Positions 47,175 through 58,236 of a DNA stretch of 64,000 nucleotides are shown here, piece by piece (position 1 is the first letter of the stretch; every line of letters starts with the position of its first letter). This DNA is from Phlebiopsis flavidoalba (Eukaryota; Basidiomycota; Agaricomycetes; Polyporales; Phanerochaetaceae). The notes beneath the pieces are model-generated. The model worked only from the letters and a program-made list of their open reading frames with translations. It did not search any database and was not told the origin of the DNA. The DNA lies in contig JAOCPU010000004.1 in NCBI GenBank assembly GCA_035772785.1, positions 434,001-498,000 of the forward strand, read 5' to 3'. The position numbers and the translations under genes are program-made.

Positions 47175-48249
47175 TTCAACAACTACTCAAAGCCTGGTTT
47201 TACCTCCATCGCTCCCACCACTAAATACACCACGTGAGTCCTTTAACAGAGGGGACCCCGCATCCGCAGTCGGTACAGTTCCGGCGTACACTAGAAACCT
47301 CAGATGCTAGAGGGGACACCTGTTTCAGATAGCGGTCCCTCGCAGTCTTTATCCTGTCATCACGAGGTAGCGCCTGTCTCAACAACGGAATGGCTTGGCA
47401 CCCTCTGAAGTCGAAACGGACATAAAGGCCGACTGCGAAGAATCCGGGTCCGAAGTCACGAGCGTCGGAGAGACTCTCGTCCGTTTCTCCTGGCATTGCT
47501 TGTACCAGTCACGCGAGGTGATGGCGACCGTACGCCTACCTGGCAACTGAGCATCCTCATTCTATGACAGCCTTTCTCCAAATCAACACATGGATCCTCC
47601 ACATCAGTCAAAAATTCGCGTAAGGAGTTTACGCAAAGAAAAGGCGATTATGAATCGGAAATGTTGGAAGTCTACTCCCTCCCCACGACACATCCATAAA
47701 ACACGAGCACATCGACACATCATATCCCAATACGGAAACCGCGTGGACACTTTCAGATTCAGCGCCTCGGATCCAGCGTTCCTCATCTTAATCTGTTGAA
47801 TCTGCCCTACTCTGTATTGCTGAAAGTCGCCATAGCTGTCGGTTCATTGTATCCCCAACCCATTCATCCCTTTGCCGGCCATATCTTCATGATTTTAGGG
47901 GCTTCTCAATTTCAATCACTCTCTTCACGCATCCTCACTACTTAATTATCGAGTCTTCACTGTTCTATCTCTTGCTGTCTTCATAGTATCGTCTCTCCGA
48001 GACCCGATGTATCTACGCACCACCACGTCCAAGCACGCCCAAATATCACGATTATAAACGCCCACACGGCGCTGCCAATGACGGAATATTCGCCGCAGTA
48101 CGCTTGCCAGCTACTTCCACCAGTGCGCTCATCTCCTACTCTCACTCGGCTCAGTCGCACATAGAGGAAATCTCAGAAAAAGAAACATTGAACGCTTAAC
48201 ATTGAACGGCGCTCCTGTCACTTACGTATACGATCACTAACAAAGGGCT
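47175..48249. other. No gene recognised between the acidic gene and SNX41
   Basis: Short frames on both strands (47221-47496 minus; 47590-47799 plus) lack any recognisable motif. Part may be the 3' end of the preceding gene or the SNX41 promoter. Confidence 0.4.
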
Positions 48250-50533
48250 ACTGCGCTCCCTCTTATCTTGGCCTTTGACGCGAATTCTGAAAACTGGACT
48301 GTTTGAGGCCGAGTAATCCTTTTGGCCAGGATGCGGATTCGCTTTTCGCTCAGATGAGCCTTCGGCGGTGGAAGGCGTGACATGACTGAAAACCATCGGC
48401 TCCCACCGGGGGGGTCACCAGCGCTTCAGTTGTCTCCCCACCCTGGCTCTCCAAACACCCCGAGACCACCTGCCCGTCTCAGCTCGACACGGCCTCGCGG
48501 CATACAAGAATGACGATTGCGGTTGCCTACGCGATCGTTGGCCCTTGCACAATCAGGATAGTACGTTGGAAATGATCTGTGTATGAGTTTTGTCGTGCCA
48601 GTTTCTCCCACTCAGGCAATTCACCGCTGATCCGCAGTCGCACTTACTCCGAACTCACACAGATTACGGAACGCAACTAAAGACTTTCCGTTCATTCTAC
48701 AGCACAACGGCCTGTACATTTACATACATCATAAAGTCTGGTGTATGTGCAGCCACATATCCGTGAAGTCTTTACGCCGCTCAACGTTCATGAACCAGGA
48801 CGCTATTTCACACCACAGGTACTCGGAGTTCGAGTCGTTGCGCTCAAGTCTTGGTCAAGCTGTATCCTACACTTATCATACCACCCATTTCCCTCCAACA
48901 AACATCTCGGCGATTATGCTGTCAAGCAAGCTAAGGGCGAAGGAGGATGCAGCTATGATAGCGAGGCGAAAGCGCATGTTACAGACCTTCCTCAAACCGT
49001 GTTAGCACGTCATCCTATTATTTCCAATGAGCACGTATATCATCGTTTTCTTTTTCTTGACGGGTGAAGTCTCATGGTTGGTATCGGCTATGAGTGCTTC
49101 AGTGGCGCTTTTCTGACTCCCATCCGTAGAGCGAAGTGCTTCATTCTCCGCCAATTTCATTACTACCGAAAAAAACATCTTGAAGGCCCCTTCGCATAAT
49201 CCCCCCCCACCGACACCGTCGACAGCTGTAGCTTAACGCTGCGCTTTCAACCCTTCGGCATCGCATCCATTACGGCGACCAGACCAACGCTTTTTTTTGA
49301 CTCCGAAGTATTTACTAACAAGTTCGCAGCTCATCTTAGCGGACCGATGGAGAAAGTGACGCGAAGGAGTATGAAACGCTGGTCGGTACAGTGACATTCT
49401 TAGTTCATTAAGCGTTGAGAACCCATGTCGCTAGATTTCGCACAAGATCATGCCGAGCTTGGTGCCGCTCTCAACGGTTTCAGTTTGAATGAAGCTGGGC
49501 CAGTTTGTCAACAGCCGTTGAGCGCACTGGCCAGGCTATCGATACCACATACATGTCGACCACTCTCCTGGTACGTGACTCCATGTATCCATGTGTTGTC
49601 CACTGCTTTAACCGGTGCGGTCAGCTACAAGAGCTCGTAACAGAACTGGGCGGAGCCTTTGCACGAGTACAGCCAATTTGCCTCAATAATCAAGAAAATC
49701 CTTGCTTATCGTCACCAAAGCATGGCACAATGCGAGATGACGCAGGATGGTCTAGAATCTAAGCGAGAACAACTGGAAGAGCTGGAGAAGAGCGAACGGG
49801 AAGCTAAAAGGCTTGAGGAGGCGCTTGGTCGCGGTCGAGGCGAGGGGCTGAGTGCATCCCAGATTCGCGCTGAGGATGACGAACAAGCCCCCCAAACCGA
49901 AGCACCTGGTGATACGACTAGCGAACCCCAGACCCTCGCGCTACCAGGTTAGGAACAGTCCAACTATCTTCCACCACATCCAGGACCCAACCCCGTTCGG
50001 CGGAGGGCTCCCGGCATGGGACTCCTGAGTGCCTTGAGCTATACACTTCATGGTATGATGGATTGTCGACCCAGAGACCGCGCGGCGCAATTCTATCAGT
50101 AAAACACGCGAAAACATCCTCCCATGTAAGCATCCAGAGAGCCGATCTACAATTTGCTTAGCATAATCTGCACAGCTTGAAGATGCGCAGCATTTGGCGG
50201 CACAAGACCTGAAATATGCTAGCTCGACCATTCAGGCTGATTTTGGACCGCTTCCAACGACAAAAAAGTTGCCGACCTTCGTGAGATGGCCATCAGCATG
50301 GCGCGTGCTCACCGCGACTGTGCAAGAAAGTGCGTGCGATACACGTTCTTGTTCACGGTACTTCATTGACCTCAATTTACTCTACAGAACCTTGAGGCGT
50401 GGGAAGAGGCAAAGAAGGAGATAGCACAATATCACCCGATCATCCAAACCGTTTACCAGAGGGGAGCGACGCAAACCGTCCCCCCTGTCAACTCTGGAAG
50501 AGACTCGACGACTGCGAACATTGAATGGACGGT
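48250..50533 (+). CDS. SNX41: Sorting nexin Snx41/Atg20 (gene span with introns and frame breaks)
   Basis: Snx41/Atg20 is a PX-BAR sorting nexin that binds phosphatidylinositol 3-phosphate on endosomes and acts in protein recycling and selective autophagy. The acidic N-terminus reads SNPFGQDADSLF (about 48320). The PX domain shows TYIIKSGV, RYSEFESLRSSL (about 48825), then HLGDYAVKQAK and KEDAAMIARRKRMLQTFL (about 48905-48995), HPIISNEHV and LDGEVSW. NPSASHPLRRPDQRF (about 49250) is a strong family signature. The coiled-coil BAR part contains ELGAALNGFSLNEAGPV (about 49455), EPLHEYSQFASIIKKILAYR (about 49655) and GLESKREQLEELEKSEREAK (about 49750). It ends about NIEWTV. Several extra bases break the frame, and the start is not resolved. 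Confidence 0.88.
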
Positions 50534-50918
50534 AATATCTATAATATCTTCGTCATATACGTGTAGACACATATTGTATAAGTCGTCAGTCCCCCCATAT
50601 ACCGACAAGTCTGCAGTTGCATAGCAGCCGGATGTTTTTGATTGCTCCTCGTACTCAATCGATTTGTGCTCGTTACTGCGAAACCGTTTAGGGAACGGAA
50701 TGGGTTCCAATGGTGTATGCCATGCATGTTCAAATAATTCTAGTGCGCAATTCTGCCATTCGGCCCAAATATTTGAAATAGTTACCTATGGCAGGCGTTC
50801 GATTGATATAACTTTACGTGTTCATTCTCAGTCGCGTCAGACTTGGGTCTGAACCACCCACTGTGGATTCCGAGACGTGTAACTTTGACGCATCCGCTAT
50901 CCAGCCTCGCCGGACTCA
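50534..50918. other. Intergenic, SNX41 to kinase gene
   Basis: About 385 bp between two plus-strand genes, expected to contain the SNX41 3' UTR and the next promoter. No distinctive element is visible. Confidence 0.5.
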
Positions 50919-52054
50919 ATGCAAGTTGCAGAGGGGACTGCTCAGATTGGAGAACTCGTAGCTGGCGATCTCGCCTCCGATGCCGTCAGCGTGCCCTAAG
51001 GCTTTCAACGCCGAACACTCGCGTCAATTTTGCTCATTCTCGTGGGACTCGTTGGGTATGGCCCATATTCACACGTATAATATGTAGCTCATTCTAGCTC
51101 CTTCTAAAACTGAACCTGTGCATACAGTTCTGGAAAGGTTTGGGATATGTTTCATCGCGGGATTTGGAGCCAGCTGACTATGCGATGGTTCTGGTGCAGT
51201 CCACCTTTGCACATGCGCTACAGGAATGGTTTCCAAACTTTCATAGGTGTAACCAAGATGATCTAGGCGATAGGCGTGCTGTTGAAGTCCCTTGCGAAAT
51301 CAGTCCTCCGATGAAGGTGCCGCTCCGTAGTCAATAGACCGCACGAATTTCAATGAGAAGGTATCGCTACACAATCGTATGGTGGTCAAGTGCTGGCAGG
51401 TTTATCTGACTTGTATCGCGGAATTTAGTCAAAAGGGCGACCTGGGTGAAGATTGCCCGTGAAGTCCCTGGATGCCTTGTCTGGGTGCTTGTGTTCGATA
51501 CGCCATATGCGGTTAGTCGATCGCGGAGTCATTAAATATACCACGGAACAATTTGACTAAGTATGGCGGCCAGATCTGTGCTGAAACGTCTGCGATATAG
51601 TAAGCCAGCCATGACAAGTGCTGCCACTTCAGACTACTAAATGAGGGGTGGTTACTGTTAGGAACGTCACATCCAACTATAGAATCAACTTTCGCCATTC
51701 AGCAGGGTATTGAGGTCTTGCAGCGCTTTCTCGCTCAGTACCGCGCCCCAAGTGCGAGCGAAGGGCTTTGATCAGATACACACATTATCCATTGAAGACC
51801 AGCCCACCAAAGGCGTGTATACACTAAGATCAGATGTAGAAGAGATTCTTGCGCAATTTGCAACAGTCACCACGCATATCTCCATTGCAATGGAGAGTTT
51901 CAGCCGGGTTAGGTCGAGGAAGCCGGGGAAGGTAGAGGTTATCAACAAGGTCATTATGTGCCATCCGGAGGACGACATCTCAGAGGACGCGGTAGGCGGG
52001 GAATATCACCGCAACAATCCTGGAGAGCAGGAGGATCCTAGGGTCAGACGGTAG
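50919..52054 (+). CDS. P-loop kinase of the AAA_33 / polynucleotide-kinase-like group
   Basis: Removing two short introns gives ILLILVGLVGSGK then STFAHALQEWF, a Walker A motif (GxxGSGKST), followed by HRCNQDDLGDRRA. Further blocks are SIDRTNFNEK (about 51333-51362) and, after a GT-AG intron, RATWVKIAREVPGCLVWVLV with FDTPYAV (about 51430-51510). IEVLQRFLAQYRAPSASEG (about 51710) and FDQIHTLSIEDQPTKGVYT complete the core. This pattern is that of fungal proteins related to the kinase half of polynucleotide kinase/phosphatase, which transfer phosphate to a 5'-OH nucleic acid end; the actual substrate here is unknown. Extra bases near 51287, 51312, 51320 and 51333 break the frame. Start ATG 50919 (MQVAEGTAQIGELVAGDL) precedes a frame break before the P-loop. 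The C-terminus after about 51880 is uncertain. Confidence 0.72.
51128..51137 (+). other. Predicted 10-nt microexon carrying the Walker A SGK
   Basis: TTCTGGAAAG is preceded by an intron 51056-51127 (GTATGG...TACAG, 72 bp) and followed by an intron 51138-51199 (GTTTGG...TGCAG, 62 bp, with CTGAC branch-like sequence). Joining GTTGG + TTCTGGAAAG + TCCACC gives Val-Gly-Ser-Gly-Lys-Ser-Thr in frame. Confidence 0.6.
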
Positions 52055-52406
52055 CGGAGAGGTTCGACATCTTCGAGGTACATTTGTGGACTGAAACCAA
52101 CCGGGGTAAAACTTTGTGACCTAATAGGCAAACTGTACTCTAAGAGACATTGTCATGGTAGAAAGCAGTATTGAAAAATAGTGCCACGACATTCATCTCC
52201 CGCTTATATTCCGAATAACATCCCTTCGCTATGGCATGTAATATGAAGGCTGAACACGTTTGCCGACAGGGGCGTGAGCGATTGGAGCTCCCGGTGTTGC
52301 GCCACATCTGTCATCATGGCAAGACAATAAGCGTATGAAGACTGTCGCGTACGACCTTCCCATTGGGTATTGCGCAGTGCCCGGATGAAGTGGGCGTACT
52401 TGTTCT
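52055..52406. other. Convergent intergenic region
   Basis: About 350 bp between the kinase gene (+) and the TPR gene (-), so mostly 3' UTRs. No recognisable RNA gene or element. Confidence 0.5.
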
Positions 52407-53531
52407 TTATTGGTCGGGCTTCTTGTCTTGCTCAGCTTGCGTCAACCTCTGGCCGAGAATCTTGGCACTGACCTAGAGTAAAAGCGGTCATGAGGGGCCA
52501 CTTTTGATAGTAGTCAGTGAGCTCACATTACGTATGTGCATCGCAGCACGGTCAACTCCAAACTCTTTACTGCGTTTGTACTGGGCCAAGGCTTCATCGA
52601 GGTGACCACCTAACAGAGTTCGAGGTAAACTGCGGATCATAGCTATAGGATCACCGAACACATACAAGCTTCCAAGACCGCCGCAAGGTTGAATGCAATC
52701 TCAGGATCATCTGGAGCCAAAGAGACAGCGATACTGCGGCGGCATGAGGTTAGTTTCTAAGTCGCATCTTGCTAAACGTACCGCAAATGGTGCAATGCGA
52801 GGTCAGGTCTACTGACGGGGGAGATAATATAGGCACTAGCAAGGTCTAAAAAAAGAACACTGTATGAGTAGACACCATTACGGAGACGATGTAAACAGAC
52901 TTGTGTGCGCATCCGGGCTGGAGGGTTGTAGTGTTATGGATTCTTTCCATGCGGAGATAGCATCGTCAAACTCCTCTGTGTGTCTCATTAGTAATGGCAG
53001 CTTTCAACTTACAGACCATGTGCATACTAAGATGGTAGTGGGTCACTCCGAGATTGAACAGAGAGCTCGCAGTACGCTTGATCTCGACGCTTCTCTGATA
53101 AAGGGCCTACCAGTGTTTACGTCAATGTGGATAGCGGACCAATAGTTTGTGACATACCTTGGCCGCCTGGACGTCGCCTTCCTCTAGCTTCTGAGTACCT
53201 TGTTCGAGACACTGCAGGGCTTCGACCTCTGCGGGATCTGATGCGGTGGAATGTGGGGTGGTGGAAGTAGCCCAACCTGGGATTACAAGACAATTAGACC
53301 TGTCAGATAGATCTCAACGGGACACAGGTTCTGAGCCAAGCTCCAAACTCACGTCTGGTTGGTTTCGGTAGGGCGGACGACCTCAGCCGGGTGCGCGTGT
53401 GAGGAGGTAACACTGGTGCCGCTGGCCGTCTACGCAAGACGTGCAGAGACCTAAAGCGGGCGGGCTGTGCGATACCCACTGTTCCGGGCCTCGCAGCGAG
53501 AGCTCGCAGGATCCTGAGTGTGGTAGACCAT
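52407..53531 (-). CDS. Mitochondrial TPR-repeat protein
   Basis: The protein begins M-STTLRILRALAARPGTVG if one extra G directly after the ATG (53528) is ignored. The next 50 residues are Arg/Ser/Ala-rich without acids (FRSLHVLRRRPAAP, TRTRLRSSALPK), a typical mitochondrial presequence. After an intron (GTGAGT at about 53352) come tetratricopeptide repeats: EALQCLEQGTQKLEEGDVQA, ALYQRSVEIKRTASSLFNLG, EFDDAISAWKES, then SLAPDDPEIAFNLAAVLEA and ALAQYKRSKEFG. It ends QAEQDKKPDQ with stop TAA at 52409-52407. TPR solenoids mediate protein-protein contacts; the partner is unknown. At least five introns split it. It shares a 232-bp upstream region with TIM23. Confidence 0.78.
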
Positions 53532-53763
53532 GACTGCTAATTGTCCTGCGCTGGTTCCGTGCAAGACACACTCAGCGCGCCCGCCACACGACTTTTCCAG
53601 GCTCCTACGCAGACCGGCCCGATTAGGGAGACAGACGCGCAAGTTCATCCACGGAACGGCGCGCTTAGCAAAAGTTGTCCCATCTGTCGCCGAGGACCTC
53701 TTGTCCGCCGTCCTCCACGTCCCGCACAAAATTACTCGTTTTTCGCTGTAATTTTATCCCAAA
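53532..53763. promoter_or_regulatory. Bidirectional promoter, TPR gene and TIM23
   Basis: Only 232 bp separate the two divergent ATGs (53531 minus, 53764 plus). No TATA box is evident, so the region is probably a compact TATA-less promoter serving two predicted mitochondrial proteins. Confidence 0.55.
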
Positions 53764-54673
53764 ATGTCCTCCCAGCAGCCATCTTCGAGTCAAGACACGA
53801 CCGACGTGCTCCGCAATGCTACGTTTTACTCGTAGCGACGTCGCGTGCGCCTTCTCCGGACAGCGTGGTCACGGCCTCCGAACCTTCTTCTGGGTGCATA
53901 CGACCCAACAAAACTACATCCCATGGCGGATATTGAGGACAAGCTCGATTACTTGCTACTCGAAGATGACAAGACAAGTGATCTGCCTGGGTCCGGCACG
54001 GCTATTCCCTCGCGAGGCTGGAGCGACGACCTGTGTTACGGGACGGGCACCATGTATCTCAGCGGTTCGTTTTTTCTTGTTTCCCTCCCGCATAGTCATG
54101 CTTAGCTGATAGTGCCTGCTTTAAATCTTTTCCCCGCCATCTGGTACTCTCACGCGTTATCACTGACGATGCACTCTTATTGTCTTTCACCATCACATGT
54201 TCATGCCTGTGCTGGCAGGTCTTGCCCTTGGCGGACTTTGGGGACTGCGCGATGGGCTCGAGGAAACAACTTGCAGTGACCAACGCTAGATTGCGGATCA
54301 ACGCCATCTTGAATTCTGTGACTCGTCGAGGCACTTTTGTTGGCAATTCGGCTGGTGTTCTAGGTGAGTGTCCCACATTCGTCCGTGTTCCTTTTGTCTC
54401 GGCTCATGCGCCGTACGTAGCGCTCGTTTACAACGGAGTAAACTCGAGTATAGATGGTATACGCGGTCAGCACGACATATTGGGCAGCATGGCGGCAGGC
54501 GCAGTAACTGGTGCTCTGTACAAGTCTACTGGTGCGTTTCAGCGTCCGGTATGGATTCATCCCAATATACTCATTCTTTATCTTCTTCAGCCGGAGTAAG
54601 GCCTGCTTTAGTCGCAGCAACGTTCATGTCAGGAATGGCGGGCTTGTGGAGTTATGTCAAACGCGCCGTATAG
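53764..54673 (+). CDS. TIM23: Mitochondrial inner-membrane translocase subunit Tim23
   Basis: Tim23 forms the channel of the TIM23 complex that moves presequence proteins across the inner membrane. The start is MSSQQPSSSQDTTDVLRNAT; the intermembrane-space part reads MADIEDKLDYLLLEDDKTSD. The Tim17/22/23 membrane region reads GLALGGLWGLRDGL, RKQLAVTNARLRINAILNSV, TRRGTFVGNSAGVL, LVYNGVNSSIDGIRG, GSMAAGAVTGALYKST and AGVRPALVAATFMSG. It ends WSYVKRAV with TAG at 54671. Three introns are clear: 54065-54218, 54364-54420 and 54532-54590, all GT-AG and all restoring the protein. One extra G near 54260 (after RDGL) and breaks in the first exon disrupt the frame. The membrane core is otherwise complete. 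Confidence 0.93.
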
Positions 54674-54768
54674 TATAGTATATGTCTCCTATAATCATCT
54701 TAATCCCCTGCTTGTTAGACTTCCGATCGCGTCGCTCATGAATCGAGATACCCATCACCGTTCACAAG

Positions 54769-56309
54769 ATGCTTCACGATTACCGTGCTGTTTTGTTGGA
54801 GCCGACAGCTGGGAAACCCCCAAGAGTGGTGTTCCAGTCCGTGCCACCTCCGGGATCTTACGTGTCACATTTCCCAATCGACGAGGTCGTAGGTAAAGTC
54901 ACATCAGTCCATGCAGCTGTATATATTTCTGGAGATCTCTCATGTGCCCTGCGACTCACCACCGCTGGAGCCGCCTTTCCCAACACCGTGTGTATGCTCT
55001 GGGATGACCGCAGAGTCTTGGTCGCGGCGAATTGCGGCATCCCAGTACCTCGCGCAGACGGCGACTACGCATCGAAAACGCGTTGGACGCTCTAGCAGGC
55101 CCGTGATCGACCTGCTCGCGCGTCACCCTCCCTGCTCCTCATGCTCACTGCTTTTACGAAGCCAAGATCGCAAAAGTTTGTCGTCACCGCCGACCGGCAT
55201 ACAATTAACTCACCTGTGTCCCCGATTGTCATAGCACTATAAGGCGTCGCGGAGTGCTAGTCTCCCCTACCCTACATCCAGACGGTTGCCCCTCTCAACA
55301 AGACCGAGGAGTGGAATAACTCAGCGACACGCCCGCGACCCAGCCACCCGGGTGAAGGATTCGTTAGCCCGCGCCATCACGGCCACTCGATCGCTCGCAG
55401 CCCTGACACTGGTTTCGATCAGTGGCATGGGCCAAACGCGACCTTTGTAGGGGGTGTCACTCAGCTAGAAGCTGGCTCAGAGTACGCGGAACGGTCATCA
55501 AGGCAAACTGCGCTCTCAACGTGTCTCCGTCATGGTCCTTACACGCTATTGTTTGCAGAGTCTACCGCCTCGAAATTGTCCAGCATCCGTTAAAGGCAGC
55601 GGAGTTTGGATCGTCGACTTTGAGTCGCCTTGCCGTCGCTCCCCCGCTCATTGCACAAACTGTTTTATCATGACCAGTACAGTCCCGACGCTCTTTGAGT
55701 GGGTTTTCATTACGCTGTTTGTTCCATTCGAAACTCACATATGACGCAGTGATGATGATTTGACGTTTCTTGTCGCGCATATAGCTTTATATAGTGAAGA
55801 TGGTTCAACTGCCCTCGATGTGGTTGGTCCAGGCGGCCGTACGCCGTCCCGCCAGCTTCTCTATGGCAACCTGGTGTCCTCGCCACATGTTCTACGCAAT
55901 CTGCAAGGGCGTATGGGTGTCTACTTTCTCTTTCCTGACGTAAGCGTTCGTTGGCGCGGACGGTTTGCCCTCATGTGACGCTCATGCGGCTCCCGAGGCC
56001 AGTCTCGGTTCATGAGTGAATTGGCTGTAATCTCAACCGTACCTTTACAGAATCAGCACGGACACTCTATTCACCATGGCAGAGCACGGCACTATGCTCG
56101 CCCGTGCGCGCTCCCGGACCTTTGACGTCTATTCTCGCGCCGAATATGTTGCCCCAGGTTAGCATCTTTTGTCTGCTGTCTGCCGGACGTGCGCTGACAT
56201 TGAGAGCCGTGACACAGCACAGACACCTCTGACGCAGTACTTTGTGCAACAGGGTGTTCGAATGTACGCTTTTACCTCTTCCCTTCGGTTGCCGCAGGGA
56301 CACCGCTGA
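54769..56309 (+). CDS. Velvet-domain transcriptional regulator (VosA/VelB type)
   Basis: Velvet proteins are fungal NF-kB-like DNA-binding regulators that couple development, light response and secondary metabolism. The N-terminus reads MLHDYRAVLLEPTAGKPPRV. The velvet domain starts YRLEIVQHPLKAAEFGSSTL (about 55562) and continues APPLIAQ. After an intron come LTFLVAHIALYSEDGSTALD, LLYGNLVSSPHVLRNLQGRM and GVYFLFPDVSVRWRGRFAL. One frame over is VTLMRLPRP, then LARARSRTFDVYSRAEYVAP and TPLTQYFVQQGVRMYAF, with a stop at 56307. Family features such as FPDxSVRxxGRF are clear. Which of the velvet classes it belongs to cannot be settled here. The 95-bp spacing from TIM23 is very short. The start is provisional, and frame breaks occur in the middle. 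Confidence 0.82.
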
Positions 56310-57192
56310 GATGATCCACATCCAAGGACCGCGTCGTGTATCAGGCGGCAGCGCTCGTAGAGGCCGCTCTGCATTCGCGCTGCGCTCGAGTCTCCTCTCT
56401 TCGCTCTTTCAGATCGTGTTTCGCACTTCGTTCGCCTTATGTTCATCGTGAACACGTTTTTGCCTCGTGCCTTTTCTCGCCGACGGCCTCGTTTATGCCC
56501 TTCGTCTTCTAGCCTAACGTTACCCTTTATTGCCTTCGTTCACCGTTCGTGCGGACGTATCACGCGACTGTTGATAGCCTGCTCGTTCATCTTACACCTT
56601 GGACTTAGATTCTGAGTACAGCGTTATCTTTGTCTCTGTACTATGACACATGAGTGATGATGCATGACTTGAATGCTGTTGGCGAGCCTCGGTCGCACGG
56701 TGTGGGCGGGCCAAGCCAGATTGCGGCACACGAAAGTTTGGTAAGTTTGAGTTCGGCACACCCTATGCCGATTGCCATGCTCGGAAGCCCAATACACTGG
56801 AACTATCACCCGCTGGAAGGGACAAAGGCCTTCCCTCGCCATATCCCAAAGTGTAGTTGGCAAGTCGACGGAGCGGGCGACAGATAGTCAGACGATCTGA
56901 CCACTGCTGGCACAGCGACGAGGAAAACGTCTGCAGGCGGTGCCAAATGGCAGTTCGTGTCGAAGCAGAAAATGCGCATTGGGCAGCTGCGGAACAGTTG
57001 TGCGCTGCGTCAGGCTGTGCGCGGAAGAAAGCAGGCAGACGAGTCCGAGGCTCGAAGGACGGTTGCCCCGCGTGCGGCACGTGCCGCAGGCCTAGTTCGG
57101 GGCATGCCGTCATGGACTTATATTCTGGGGCATGAGCCCGGCCCTGGCACCCTTCTCACTACGACCCCCCGTCCTCGCCAACTCTCACCAAC
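56310..57192. other. Intergenic, velvet gene to CYSTM gene
   Basis: About 880 bp; short frames on both strands show no motif. Presumably velvet 3' UTR plus the promoter of the next gene. Confidence 0.5.
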
Positions 57193-57661
57193 ATGTCCAA
57201 CCAAGACTACTACGGTGGCGGATATCAGCAGCAGCAGGGACAGTACTACCCCCCGCAAGGTCAGTCCCAGCTCTGACTGGCCCTCTGTTGCTTCGTCTCA
57301 CGCCCCAACGTCTGCAGGTCCTCCTCCCGGCCAAGGCGGCTACTACCCTCAACAACCCCAGCAGGCATACGGCGCACCCCCGCCACAGGGCTACTACCAG
57401 CCCCAGCCTCCGCCTCAGACAGTTTACGTGTGAGTACCAGGCCACTTGGGCGCTCCTGTTGCTTTCTGTCACCAGACGCCCGCTCACATCTCCTTCAGAC
57501 AGCAACAAGAGAAGGACTCAGGGGGAGGAGGTTGCTGTGCGTGTCTAGCAGGAGCACTACTGTGTTGCTGTGCTGAGGGTGCGTCCATACCGACTATCTT
57601 GCTCGTAACCATTGCGTGCTGACGGCTTGTTCCAGAGGTTTGCTGTGATTGTCTGTTCTAA
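57193..57661 (+). CDS. Small CYSTM-like membrane-anchored protein, 94 aa
   Basis: Four exons (57193-57259, 57318-57429, 57499-57578, 57636-57661) join in frame through three GT-AG introns (58, 69 and 57 bp) to give an intact 94-residue protein. The N-terminal two thirds are Gly/Tyr/Gln/Pro-rich (MSNQDYYGGGYQQQQGQYYP, GAPPPQGYYQPQPPP). The C-terminus is a cysteine-rich hydrophobic stretch, GGCCACLAGALLCCCAEEVC with CDCLF at the end. This matches the CYSTM cysteine-rich tail-anchor module, found in small stress-related proteins of fungi and plants that attach to membranes, probably through palmitoylated cysteines. It is one of the few genes here without frame breaks, which shows that the gene model and splice rules are sound. 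Confidence 0.85.
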
Positions 57662-58236
57662 ATGATGGACTCTGCTATTATATACCACTTCAAAAGGCGC
57701 TGCAACACGCTTCCAGAGCTACGGTGCTCCCTGGAATCAGCGCAGTGTTGCGTGCTCTGGAATCCTCATGATACGCCTCCATGCCCCGATGCCTACTGTA
57801 TTTTTCCTCTTCCATAGGCTTGATTAATACCATGCAAATTTCTGGTTCTATCGTAATGTTAACTTGATATGTTGCGGGCAATTTTTCGAGGCTGATTCCA
57901 CCGTGTTTGATTGAAGTCAGCGCACCGTACCATTAGGCGCCCAAAGGTTGCTGACCGTTGATGTCGAAGCGACATTACCTGTATGATGCGCTGAGCCTGC
58001 AAAAAAAAAAAGCAAGGGTTACCTCTGAGTTAGTAGGATTTGGCCTCGACGAAAAACGCGCCATGTATAGGGTGTAATGGAGCAGTATAGAGAGAGAGGT
58101 AACGCAGGGTGGTAAAGCGAGCGTTGCGATTGGCGAAGCGCTCCGTGTTCTTCCGCCAAACGGGCTAGTCACACAACCGTGACGGTCACTACCTCCTCGT
58201 CCTTTACCACCAAAATCCACCTCCCCCGCCGCCAAA
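57662..58236. other. Intergenic, CYSTM gene to CYT1
   Basis: About 575 bp with an 11-nt A-run near 58000 and no recognised feature. The open frame on the minus strand here (57975-58466) overlaps CYT1 exon 1 and is a shadow. Confidence 0.55.
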
